Assembly: GCF_017566145.1 (NCBI RefSeq) | Contig: NZ_JABFCL010000001.1 | Location: 372,001 to 436,000 of the forward strand | From: Bittarella massiliensis (ex Durand et al. 2017) | GTDB taxonomy: Bacteria; Bacillota; Clostridia; Oscillospirales; Ruminococcaceae | Length of the DNA stretch: 64,000 nt | Reading direction: 5' to 3' | Shown here: in pieces, positions 41,498 through 48,450 of the stretch | How the letters are laid out: each line of letters starts with the position of its first letter | How positions within the stretch are numbered: the stretch's first letter is position 1 | Program-made: the position numbers and the translations under genes | The notes under the pieces: generated by a model | Told to the model about the DNA's origin: nothing | Databases searched by the model: none | What the model saw: the letters and a program-made list of their open reading frames with translations, nothing else

Positions 41498-41576
41498 ACG
41501 GGTCAAACAGCCCCGGCAGACGGGGGGAAACAGGCGGGCCTGCGCCCCCCTCCCCCGCCGCAGGGCTGGGCGGTGG

Positions 41577-41616
41577 GGAGAGGACCCGGCGGGCACCTCT
41601 CCGCTTTTTGTGTCTT
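41577..41616 (+). terminator. Second terminator-like hairpin downstream
   Basis: GGAGAGG and CCTCTCC pair around a 12-base loop and are followed by GCTTTTTGTGTCTTTTC. It may be a back-up terminator or the end of a short RNA starting after 41500. Confidence 0.5.
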
Positions 41617-41633
41617 TTCGGGACTTTTTGCAG

Positions 41634-41659
41634 TAAAAAAGCCCCTCAATCAAAGGGGC
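41634..41659 (-). terminator. Intrinsic terminator overlapping the end of the DUF6514 gene
   Basis: GCCCCT and AGGGGC pair around CAATCAA, with TTTTTT following on the minus strand. The stem includes the stop codon at 41650-41652 of the gene it terminates. Confidence 0.8.
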
Positions 41660-41859
41660 AAACCATAGAAATCTTCCACGATGTCACACAGGTGACACTC
41701 GCTCACGTCCAGGCGGTTGCACTGCTCTGCCAACGCCTCGACCCTTTGGCGCTCAGGGGAAATATCGCGAATTTCCACTGTTTGCCCTGTCAAGCCGTAG
41801 GTGGTGCGGGTGATGCCCTCTATACAAATTTCCGTCTGGTTTACCGTGTAGATCTTCAT
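41650..41859 (-). CDS. DUF6514-like small protein
   Basis: 69 residues from the ATG at 41859 (AGAGGAAG upstream). A short beta N-terminus (KIYTVNQTEICIEGITRTTYGLTG) is followed by DISPERQRVEALAEQCNRLDVSECHLCDIVEDFYG, which resembles the DUF6514 family of Clostridia. Two cysteines lie in ECHLCD. Function unknown. It is monocistronic between the zinc-ribbon gene and the GHKL kinase. Confidence 0.7.
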   Translation of the reverse strand: MKIYTVNQTEICIEGITRTTYGLTGQTVEIRDISPERQRVEALAEQCNRLDVSECHLCDIVEDFYGLPL

Positions 41860-41896
41860 ATTGTTTGCACTTCCTCTTTGTTTTTGTAGGGCGGGG

Positions 41897-41925
41897 TGTC
41901 TACTCTCCCCTTGCCCTGTTGTCAA
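41897..41925 (-). promoter_or_regulatory. Candidate promoter of the DUF6514-like gene
   Basis: Minus-strand perfect TTGACA (41925-41920), a 17-base spacer and TAGACA (41902-41897). The -10 is weak. It starts about 40 bases before the ATG. Confidence 0.5.
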
Positions 41926-41991
41926 TGGCCGCCCGGCTACTGCCGGCAGGCGGGCTGCTGGGCCGAGGTGCGCCCGGGTGGCGAGACGCGC

Positions 41992-43362
41992 CTACTTGGT
42001 TGTCAGAGCCGCTCCACCCCTGCTCTTTTTTTGAAACCGCTTTTTGGGGAAGGTGACCCGAACACACTTGGTGAACTCCAGGTCGTCTTCCAGCTTCTCT
42101 ACGCGGAAGTCTCCGCCGTAGTCGCCGAGAAGCTTGATCGTATCCGCCAGACCAAATCCGTGGTCTTTGCCCTTGGTGGTGTTGCCGTACTCTCCCAGGG
42201 CAGCCAAGATGTGCGGCGGAAAATCGGGGCCGTTGTCGTAGATGGATATCTCGTAATCGCCGCACTCATTGTAACCGAGATAGACCTCTACCGCGCCGTG
42301 TCCGTTGGCGGCGGCGCCCGCCGCGCGGATGGCATTTCTCGAGAGATCGCCCACCAGGCGGACCACTTCGCGCAACTTCATAAACCGAAGCAGGGGCTCG
42401 ATCTCCGTAAAGACGACGACCCGGTAAAAGACATGCGCTTTGGCCGCCATCGCCGCGTGCTTTTGCAGGGTGTTGTTGAGGGTGGAACTGCCGGTCTCCG
42501 GCGGCCGATAACCGTTGATGATCCGGTCGCGGATCTCCTCGGCCCGCTCGCCGGCCAGTTGCAGGATCTCGGCCTCATCGGGTGCAAAGCTGTCGGCGAG
42601 TTCGGCGTTGTACTCGTGCAGCGCCATTCTCATTTTGACAAGGCTTGCGCTGACAGCCGGGAGAATCTCCTTCTCTTGATGATCCCTGTGCACAGCTTCG
42701 CGGCGCTCCAGCTCTTTGTTGAGCTCGTCTTCCCTTGCCTCTGCCACCTTAACTGTCATAATCGCTACGACAAGAATAGCATATCCTAAAATAAAGCCTT
42801 CCGCATACTCTGCCAAAATGGTGTGATCCATTTTCACAACAGCAATCATCGAAAAGATTGTAATACAAATTCCTGAAGAGATTGCGTTGAAGCGCTTTGA
42901 GAAGCGCTTTGTGACTACACTTTTGGGCGTTTTAGGGAAACATAGCCGTACCACAATAACAAAAGTAACCAAGCGAGGGACAATTGCACAAACCGTTACA
43001 AAATCTCTATAATATCCTGACTGGATAAAATAAAGGGCAATCATAACTATATCACCCGACAAGCCACTGGCAACTACTCCAATTGCATATAATGAAAAGA
43101 TACAATAAATTGAAGTAATAATTGTTTGATGCTTTGTACGAGAATGATAAATACTGATTAGTACGACAAATGCTAAGCCAACTAGAGGTGATAGAGCAAA
43201 ATCTCCAATCAGTGCAATCGCCGCTGTGGATACTAGAGAAATGATGATGGTCTCAACAATCTTTCTCCGCCTAGTTATAGGTATCTTTTCAAGTTCGTAG
43301 TACAACAGGTTTGTCTGTGCAAAAATAGTGGCAAATTTAATTGCTAGAATAAATTTCAGCAT
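41992..43362 (-). CDS. GHKL-type (AgrC-like) sensor histidine kinase
   Basis: 456 residues from the ATG at 43362 (AAGGAG ten bases upstream). Residues ~1-225 hold six hydrophobic segments; a cytoplasmic helix follows with a phospho-acceptor candidate in ALHEYNAEL, at the place of RHDYNN in AgrC-type kinases. The ATPase domain has an N-box (LVGDLSRNAIRAA), G1 (ISIYDNGPDFPP) and G2 (GKDHGFGLADTIKLLGDYGG). Such kinases normally sense peptides. The membrane half is encoded by clearly AT-richer DNA (42,750-43,400) than the kinase half. Upstream lie a terminator, a 15-17 codon peptide ORF and Spo0A-type boxes; two Spo0A-like regulators follow further upstream. Confidence 0.85.
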   Translation of the reverse strand: MLKFILAIKFATIFAQTNLLYYELEKIPITRRRKIVETIIISLVSTAAIALIGDFALSPLVGLAFVVLISIYHSRTKHQTIITSIYCIFSLYAIGVVASGLSGDIVMIALYFIQSGYYRDFVTVCAIVPRLVTFVIVVRLCFPKTPKSVVTKRFSKRFNAISSGICITIFSMIAVVKMDHTILAEYAEGFILGYAILVVAIMTVKVAEAREDELNKELERREAVHRDHQEKEILPAVSASLVKMRMALHEYNAELADSFAPDEAEILQLAGERAEEIRDRIINGYRPPETGSSTLNNTLQKHAAMAAKAHVFYRVVVFTEIEPLLRFMKLREVVRLVGDLSRNAIRAAGAAANGHGAVEVYLGYNECGDYEISIYDNGPDFPPHILAALGEYGNTTKGKDHGFGLADTIKLLGDYGGDFRVEKLEDDLEFTKCVRVTFPKKRFQKKSRGGAALTTK

Positions 43363-43427
43363 GACTTTACTCTCCTTTTTTAAAATTGTATAAAGGACAT
43401 CATCATGCCTATCATAGCGAAAACCCA

Positions 43428-43458
43428 TGAGAAAAAGGGGATTGACTCATCCCCTTTT
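43428..43458 (-). terminator. Terminator/attenuator between the peptide ORF and the GHKL kinase
   Basis: Minus-strand AAAAGGGGAT and ATCCCCTTTT pair around a 5-base loop and are followed by TTTTCTC. It lies 19 bases after the peptide stop and 66 bases before the kinase ATG, so kinase expression from the peptide promoter needs read-through. Confidence 0.8.
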
Positions 43459-43476
43459 CCCCACTCACACCGCCTA

Positions 43477-43530
43477 TTAGTGCCATCCTTTGATCCAGTC
43501 CAGGAACGCTTCCCAAAAGCTCACAGTCAC
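43477..43530 (-). CDS. 15-17 residue Trp-rich peptide ORF upstream of the GHKL kinase
   Basis: Reading MTVSFWEAFLDWIKGWH from GTG at 43530, or MSFWEAFLDWIKGWH from the second GTG at 43524, to TAA at 43477-43479. The second GTG is eight bases from a GGGAGG ribosome site, ideal spacing; the first is only two bases from it. Phe/Trp/Leu/Ile fall on one face of a helix, with Glu, Asp, Lys and His opposite. There is no cysteine and no leader, so it is not an AgrD-type cyclic lactone precursor. It could be a signalling peptide sensed by the kinase, a membrane-active peptide, or a leader peptide (three Trp codons) acting with the terminator that follows. Its small size makes it tentative. Confidence 0.45.
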   Translation of the reverse strand: MTVSFWEAFLDWIKGWH

Positions 43531-43622
43531 GCCCTCCCTTCTTCCGTTGTCTCTTGGAGACTCTCCACGTGCAATCTATCACGGTTGGAAGGGAATCGGC
43601 TTCGATATTGGTCGATGGTTTC

Positions 43623-43650
43623 TGTCGCTAAATGTCGATTCGTGACGAAA
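43623..43650. promoter_or_regulatory. Three tandem Spo0A-box-like repeats with exact 10-bp spacing
   Basis: TGTCGCTA (43623), TGTCGATT (43633) and TGACGAAA (43643) are direct 8-mers one helical turn apart, each close to the core of the Spo0A box (TGTCGAA). They lie between the promoter and the peptide ORF. Confidence 0.5.
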
Positions 43651-43701
43651 CTTGAACAAATAAAAAATGAGAAATGGCTTGATTGTAAATTTTTCGTTAA
43701 C

Positions 43702-43730
43702 TATATATCAATTCGTTTTTTGTCGAACAA
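43702..43730 (-). promoter_or_regulatory. Promoter of the peptide-kinase unit overlapped by an exact 0A box
   Basis: Minus-strand TTGTTC (43730-43725), a 17-base spacer and TATATA (43707-43702) in AT-rich DNA. On the + strand TTTGTCGAA at 43719-43727 is an exact match to the Spo0A box and overlaps the -35 region, where Spo0A-type proteins activate or repress. Confidence 0.5.
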
Positions 43731-43777
43731 TTCTCTGCCGACAGCTGCGCTTTTATCACCTGAAACGAGTGTTTTTA

Positions 43778-43832
43778 CAAAAAAAACACAAGGGGCTGTG
43801 GAGAGAGACGGTTCTCTCCGCAGCCCCTTGTG
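43778..43832 (-). terminator. Strong terminator of the Spo0A-like regulator gene
   Basis: A 20-position stem with one mismatch (43787-43806 with 43813-43832) runs into eight T on the minus strand. It separates the regulator transcript (stop 43896) from the kinase promoter. Confidence 0.92.
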
Positions 43833-43895
43833 CCTGTTCAACCGCGCCTAAAAGAGGCGCTTTTCTGCTCTTTTTCCCAATCTCCCCAAATGGAA

Positions 43896-44657
43896 CTATC
43901 GGTGGCGTTCCCGCAGCCGGGCGACAAAGGCATCCAAAAACTGGGCATTTGTCGGAATGGCGCCGCTGGCCTTTACCAGGTGGGAAAAACGGGCGCTGGT
44001 CTGCTCGTAGTTGACGGGCATCCAGGCAATTTTGACAGCATTGCGGATATTGCGCTCCACACTGCGCCACGTACAGCCCACCTGCCTGCCCACTTCTGGG
44101 TAGAGGTCTTTGGTGAAGAGCTGTTTGCCTTCCCCCGTGTACTTGTAGTGAAAGAGGGTGGCCCAGGCTGTGCACCGGGCAGCCATCAGCCCACGGCGAA
44201 GCCCCATACACTCCAACTCGCGAAAGATTTCGTCGAGCAGCCGCTCCTCCAGCGGCTCCTCTTTCCCCGGGGTGGAAAGGGCCGGCAGGCTGCCGCCCCG
44301 CCGCAGCCGCTGGCCGCGCAAAAAGCGGCCCATGCGCTTGACCGTGCCGATCACCTGCTCAGGGCCATAGTTTTGCAGCCGCTTCTCGTAGATGAAACCG
44401 ACATAGTTGCGCAGATAGGCCTGGGTGCTCTTGTCGGTGACCTTGGTGGTCACCATGACATAGGGATTGTGGGGCCGCTCCGGCGCGGCAAGGGCAGGGG
44501 CCAGGTCCAACCCGCTGCCCTCGTCCAATTCCAGGTCCAAAAGCACCACGTCGGGCCGGTAGCGGTCGTTTAGCTTGAGGGCCTCGGCCGCGCTGGCGGT
44601 GACCCCCACCAGGTCGATCTCGTCCTCCACGATCATAAGCCTTGTCCTTTTTTCCAT
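43896..44657 (-). CDS. Spo0A-like response regulator, receiver lacking helix alpha-1
   Basis: 253 residues from the ATG at 44657 (GAGAGGAAAC upstream). The C-terminal ~120 residues match the Spo0A DNA-binding domain: LYPEVGRQVGCTWRSVERNIRNAVKIAW and a GAIPTNAQFLDAFVARLR end. The receiver keeps IVEDE, the phospho-Asp in VVLLDLELDEG and Lys in FIYEK. However, EDE passes straight into IDLVGVT, whereas the neighbouring paralogue has 17 further residues there, so helix alpha-1 is missing by an in-frame loss. The fold or phosphorylation switch may be compromised, or the protein may act constitutively. It is a paralogue of the gene at 45057 and probably partner of the GHKL kinase. Confidence 0.85.
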   Translation of the reverse strand: MEKRTRLMIVEDEIDLVGVTASAAEALKLNDRYRPDVVLLDLELDEGSGLDLAPALAAPERPHNPYVMVTTKVTDKSTQAYLRNYVGFIYEKRLQNYGPEQVIGTVKRMGRFLRGQRLRRGGSLPALSTPGKEEPLEERLLDEIFRELECMGLRRGLMAARCTAWATLFHYKYTGEGKQLFTKDLYPEVGRQVGCTWRSVERNIRNAVKIAWMPVNYEQTSARFSHLVKASGAIPTNAQFLDAFVARLRERHR

Positions 44658-45056
44658 CGTTTCCTCTCTCCGTTTCTCCTTTTCCTCTCTTGACAGCGCC
44701 CTGCGGGGCGGGGTGTAACCGGTGCACCTCAATGGGTTCGGCGGCCCGTTCCCCCTTTGCCGACCTCTAGGGGCGGTGAACTGGATACCGCTCCCCTATC
44801 CGCGGTACCCAGCCAGTATACGGGGTATATGCCGGGCATTTTCCCTGGCGGCCCTGCGTATTTATATGGATTGTCAGACGGGCCAAACACCCCGCAAAAG
44901 GGGGCGCTGCCTTCGCCCTTCAACCGGGGGACAACAGGCAGCATGCGGCCTCTCCCCGCCACTGTTTGCGTCTATCATACCCCCACAAAGCGGGGGGGAT
45001 AGACACCCGGTAGATGGCAAAGGAAATCTTTTTTCTCAACCAAACGGCTCTTTCTT
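44658..45056. other. Intergenic region between the two Spo0A-like genes, with an inverted repeat
   Basis: No gene is seen. An imperfect inverted repeat at 44971-45003 (TCTATC..CCCCC, AAAGC loop, GGGGG..GATAGA) lies just after the stop of the upstream regulator and lacks a T-tract. GC-rich short repeats such as GGGTATATGCCGGGCATTTTCCC (44823-44845) may hold regulatory sites for the downstream regulator. Confidence 0.4.
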
Positions 45057-45869
45057 TTACCGCGCGTGTTTGCGCCGCATCCGCACCACAAAGGCCTCGA
45101 TCAGCTCGCCGTTGGTGGGGAGGTCGCCGTTTTCCCTGACCAGCCGGGGAAAGCGCTCGTACACCAGGTCGAGGCTGCGGTTGCGCACATCCCACACCTT
45201 GTGGATGGCGGAGCGGATGTTGCGCTCCACATTCTCCGGGTTGCAGCGCAATTCCTTCGCCACCATCGGATAGAGCTCCTTGGTGAGGGAGAGGGGCTCC
45301 TCGCTCTCCAACTGGCAGTAGACCGCCCACACCAGGCAGCGGCAGCGCTTTTGCCCCCGGCGAAGGCCCAAGTCCTCCAACTCGCAGCTGAGCTCCTCCA
45401 GCAGCCGCTTTTGGCGCAGTTTCCCCGCGGCCTATGCGGCGGCGCCAGGCTCGCCCGCGCAGCCCAGGCGGCGTCCCTTGAGGAAGCCGCCCATCCGCTT
45501 GACGCCGCGCAGCACCTGGTCGGGGCCGTAGCGGTCAATGTTCTTGTCGTAAATAAAACCGACCCCGGCGTCCCGCAGCATATCGAGGGTATGGCGGTTT
45601 TCCGTCCGGGTGGTCACCAGGACGTAGGGGGAATAGGGGCGGCTCGGATCGGTGAGAGCGGGCGTCAGGTTTAGGCCGTCGCCCTCCTGCAGCTCCAAGT
45701 CGAGAACCACTACATCGGGCCGGTGGCTGTTCACCAGGGCCAACGCCTCTGTCTCACTGCCGGTGATCCCCACCAGTTCGATCTGGCGCTCGTTTTGCAA
45801 ACACGCCGCAAAAGCCGCCTGCTCTGCGGGTTCGTCCTCTACAATGAGAAGGCTGATCTTGTCGTCCAT
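45057..45869 (-). pseudogene. Spo0A-like response regulator interrupted by an in-frame amber codon
   Basis: One reading frame from the ATG at 45869 to 45057 encodes a 270-codon protein, close to the 267 residues of Spo0A. The receiver is complete (LLIVEDEPAEQ, VVVLDLELQEG, FIYDK). After the linker GEPGAAA a TAG at 45432-45434 stops translation, and the same frame then continues AAGKLRQKRLLEELSCELEDLGLRRGQKR into a full Spo0A-type DNA-binding domain ending NGELIEAFVVRMRRKHAR. A single C-to-T change from CAG would explain it. An internal ATG at 45380 could yield the isolated DNA-binding part. Truncation would free a receiver without output. Stop read-through is possible but unsupported. Confidence 0.8.
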
Positions 45870-45975
45870 TGTCCTGTTTCCCCCAATCTCACATCTCTTC
45901 TGTCCCCTCCGCAAGCGAGTCGCCAGGCGGGTTTGCGGCTTCTTTGCGGTATGAGAGAATGAAAACTACGCTGTC

Positions 45976-46004
45976 AGTTTAGCAATTTATGAAAAACTTG
46001 TCAA
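45976..46004 (-). promoter_or_regulatory. SigA-type promoter of the amber-interrupted regulator
   Basis: Minus-strand perfect TTGACA (46004-45999), a 17-base spacer and TAAACT (45981-45976) with TGC extension. CTTGTCAAA at 45998-46006 (+) matches the Spo0A box at eight of nine positions and overlaps the -35, although TTGACA by itself resembles that box. Confidence 0.75.
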
Positions 46005-46045
46005 AAACAGCGGAAATATATGCCATTTCTGTTTAGAAAGGCGCG

Positions 46046-46074
46046 TTGACAAAACCAGCCAAGGGGGGTAGCAT
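46046..46074 (+). promoter_or_regulatory. Promoter of the ADA-like/amidohydrolase genes
   Basis: A perfect TTGACA (46046-46051), a 17-base spacer and TAGCAT (46069-46074), about 50 bases before the TTG start. Confidence 0.65.
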
Positions 46075-46127
46075 TAACCCAAGACAGACCAATCGGCGGG
46101 CTCCGCCCGCGCAAGGAGGACGACGAA

Positions 46128-47123
46128 TTGAAAACCTTTCCCAAAATCGAACTGCACCTGCACATCGATGGCTCGGTCCCACCGGCCACCGCCTGGCAGC
46201 TGGCCAAGGACCAGGGACTGCCCGAGGGGGAGTTGACCCTGGAAGAGGTCACCCGGCGGATGGTGATTCAGCCCGGGGACAACGGCACCGATTTTAAGGA
46301 GTTTGACCTGCCCCTGGCGGTGATGCAGACCGCCCCTGCCCTGCGCCAGGTGACGGCCGACCTGATTGCCCGGCTGGCGGGCGAGGGGGTCTGCTACGCC
46401 GAACTGCGCTTTGCCCCCCAGCTGCACCTGGAAAAGGGGTTGACCCAGCGCGACGCCATTGAGGCGGTGTTGCAGGGGGTGGCCGACGGGGAGGCCGCCT
46501 GCCCGGAGATCGCGGTGGGCATTCTGCTGTGCACCATGGGAAAATTGGAGCCGGCGGCGGTCAACCGGGCGGAAAACCTGGAGACGGTGCGGCTGGCGGC
46601 CGCCTTTATCGCTGCGGGCAGCAAGGTGGTGGGGGTCGACCTGGCGGGGTATGAGGAGCACCTGGCCGACTACGCCGAGGTCTTTGACCTGGCGCGGGAG
46701 CTGGGGGTGCCGGCCACCTGCCACTCGGAATTTGAGGTGCCCCAGTGCCTGCCCTTTGGCACCCCCCGCATTGGCCACGGCTACCAGGTGGCCCAGCGGC
46801 CCGACCTGGCGGAGATCGTCAAGGCCCGCGGGGTGACACTGGAGATGTGCCCGGTGAGCAGCATCATCTCCTACGACCTGCCCGAGGACGAACAACACCC
46901 GCTGAAGGTGCTCTACGACCAGGGGGTGAAGGTGACGGTGAACACCGACAACTTGACGGTGCTGGGGACCAGTTTGGAGCGGGAGTACGAGTACTGCCGC
47001 CGGATGGGCTTTTGCGACCGGGACTTGATCTTGATGAACATCAACAGCGCCGAGGCGGCTTTCCTTCCGCCGGAGGAAAAGGCGAAACTGGTGGCCCGGC
47101 TGCGGGCCTGTTTGGAGGACTAG
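46128..47123 (+). CDS. Adenosine deaminase-like protein with altered catalytic motif
   Basis: 331 residues from TTG at 46128 (AAGGAGG upstream). It follows the adenosine/AMP deaminase fold: zinc-site KIELHLHIDGS at the N-terminus, AELRFAPQLH, PRIGHGYQ and VNTDN near the C-terminus. Where true adenosine deaminases have HAGE, with the catalytic Glu, this protein has CHSEFEVPQCL and is about six residues shorter before RIGHG; TDD is TDN. Metal ligands seem kept, but the proton-shuttle Glu is displaced. It may be inactive or use another substrate. It is the first gene of a unit with the amidohydrolase. Confidence 0.8.
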   Translation: MKTFPKIELHLHIDGSVPPATAWQLAKDQGLPEGELTLEEVTRRMVIQPGDNGTDFKEFDLPLAVMQTAPALRQVTADLIARLAGEGVCYAELRFAPQLHLEKGLTQRDAIEAVLQGVADGEAACPEIAVGILLCTMGKLEPAAVNRAENLETVRLAAAFIAAGSKVVGVDLAGYEEHLADYAEVFDLARELGVPATCHSEFEVPQCLPFGTPRIGHGYQVAQRPDLAEIVKARGVTLEMCPVSSIISYDLPEDEQHPLKVLYDQGVKVTVNTDNLTVLGTSLEREYEYCRRMGFCDRDLILMNINSAEAAFLPPEEKAKLVARLRACLED

Positions 47124-47169
47124 GGGCGACCGCGAAGGCCCGCCCCAGAGGAGAGAGGAGCACAGGCAG

Positions 47170-48450
47170 ATGAAATACGCGTACACAGGCGGTGTCCTGC
47201 TGGGCGGCAGCGAGGAGATGGAGCCCCGGGCGGGGCTGGTGGTCAAGACCGAGGGCGAACAGATCGCCGCCATCGAGCCGGAGGGGGGCGATCTGGCCGG
47301 GTATGAGGTGATCGACCTGGCGGGGCGGTACCTGATGCCGGGGCTCATCAACATGCACGTGCACCTGCCTGCAAACGGCAAGCCCAAAAAGAAGCAGCAG
47401 GACAACGCGAAGATGGTGAAGCTGATGACCAGCAACGCCCTGATGAAATCGGTGCTGCGCAAGATGTGCGAGGGCTATGCCCGCACCCAGCTCATGAGCG
47501 GGGTGACCACCATTCGCACCATGGGCGGGGTGCTAAACTGCGACAGCGCCATCCGCGACCGCATCGACGCAGGGGAGATCGTGGGGCCCCGCATCCTGGC
47601 GGCCAACACGGCCGTATCGGTGCCGGGGGGCCACATGGCCGGGTCGCTGGCCTACGAGGCCCACAGCGCCGGCGAGGCGCGGGACTACGTGGCCAAGATC
47701 GCCGCCGAAAAGCCGGACATCATCAAGCTGATGATTACCGGCGGGGTACTGGACGCCAAGAAGAAGGGGGAGCCGGGGGAACTGAAGATGCCGCCGGACT
47801 GCGTGAAAGCCGCCTGCGACGAGGCCCACCGCCACGGCCTGAAGGTAGCCGCCCACGTGGAGAGCCCCGAGGGGGTGCGGGTGGCCCTGGAAAACGGGGT
47901 GGACACCATTGAGCACGGGGCCAAGCCGGACGAGGCGATCCTCGCCCTCTTCAAGGAGCGGGGGGCCTGTCAGATCGCGACCCTCTCCCCCGCGCTGCCC
48001 TACGCCCTCTTCGACCGGGCGGTGAGCGGGGTGTCGGAGATGGAGCAGTACAACGGTGCAGTGGTCTTTGAGGGGATCGTGGAGTGCGCCCGCGCCTGCT
48101 TAAAAGCCGGTATCCCGGTGGGGCTGGGCACCGACACCGGCTGCCCCTACATCACCCACTACGACATGTGGCGGGAGGTCAACTACTTTCACAAGTACTG
48201 CGGGGTGTCCAAGGCCTTTGCCCTCTCCACCGCCACCAAGAAAAACGCCGAGCTGGCGGGGTTGGGGGACCGGCTGGGCACCCTGGAGCCGGGCAAGTGC
48301 GCCGACATGATCGTCACCGCGAAAAACCCGCTGGAGGATTTGACCGCCCTGCGGGAGGTGGCGATGGTGATCGCCCGGGGCAAGCCGATCCGCGCCCCCA
48401 AGGTGAAGAAGATGCCCCAGGTGGAGGCGGAGTTGGACAAATTCATCTGA
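47170..48450 (+). CDS. Amidohydrolase family protein (imidazolonepropionase/prolidase-like)
   Basis: 426 residues of the metal-dependent amidohydrolase superfamily. Strand one has the HxH pair in PGLINMHVHLP. Further metal and active-site positions are IKLMITGG, KVAAHVES, TIEHGA and GLGTDTGCP. The outer beta-sandwich is formed by the N-terminus and the C-terminal GTLEPGKCADMIV segment. AGAGGAG precedes the ATG. It lies 46 bases after the ADA-like gene, so the two probably act on related compounds; the substrate cannot be told from sequence. Confidence 0.88.
   Translation: MKYAYTGGVLLGGSEEMEPRAGLVVKTEGEQIAAIEPEGGDLAGYEVIDLAGRYLMPGLINMHVHLPANGKPKKKQQDNAKMVKLMTSNALMKSVLRKMCEGYARTQLMSGVTTIRTMGGVLNCDSAIRDRIDAGEIVGPRILAANTAVSVPGGHMAGSLAYEAHSAGEARDYVAKIAAEKPDIIKLMITGGVLDAKKKGEPGELKMPPDCVKAACDEAHRHGLKVAAHVESPEGVRVALENGVDTIEHGAKPDEAILALFKERGACQIATLSPALPYALFDRAVSGVSEMEQYNGAVVFEGIVECARACLKAGIPVGLGTDTGCPYITHYDMWREVNYFHKYCGVSKAFALSTATKKNAELAGLGDRLGTLEPGKCADMIVTAKNPLEDLTALREVAMVIARGKPIRAPKVKKMPQVEAELDKFI

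Noticed and set aside
44971..45003. Inverted repeat as a terminator of the second Spo0A-like gene
   Set aside because: No T-tract follows in either direction; it is kept only as an unexplained repeat.
45432..45434. Pyrrolysine or other recoding of the amber codon
   Set aside because: Nothing in the window supports a pyl system, and the codon lies in a variable linker; a simple C-to-T mutation explains it.
46000..46128. Possible purine riboswitch before the adenosine-deaminase-like gene
   Set aside because: Neither the conserved purine-aptamer core nor its three-way junction is recognisable; the leader is only about 50 bases.
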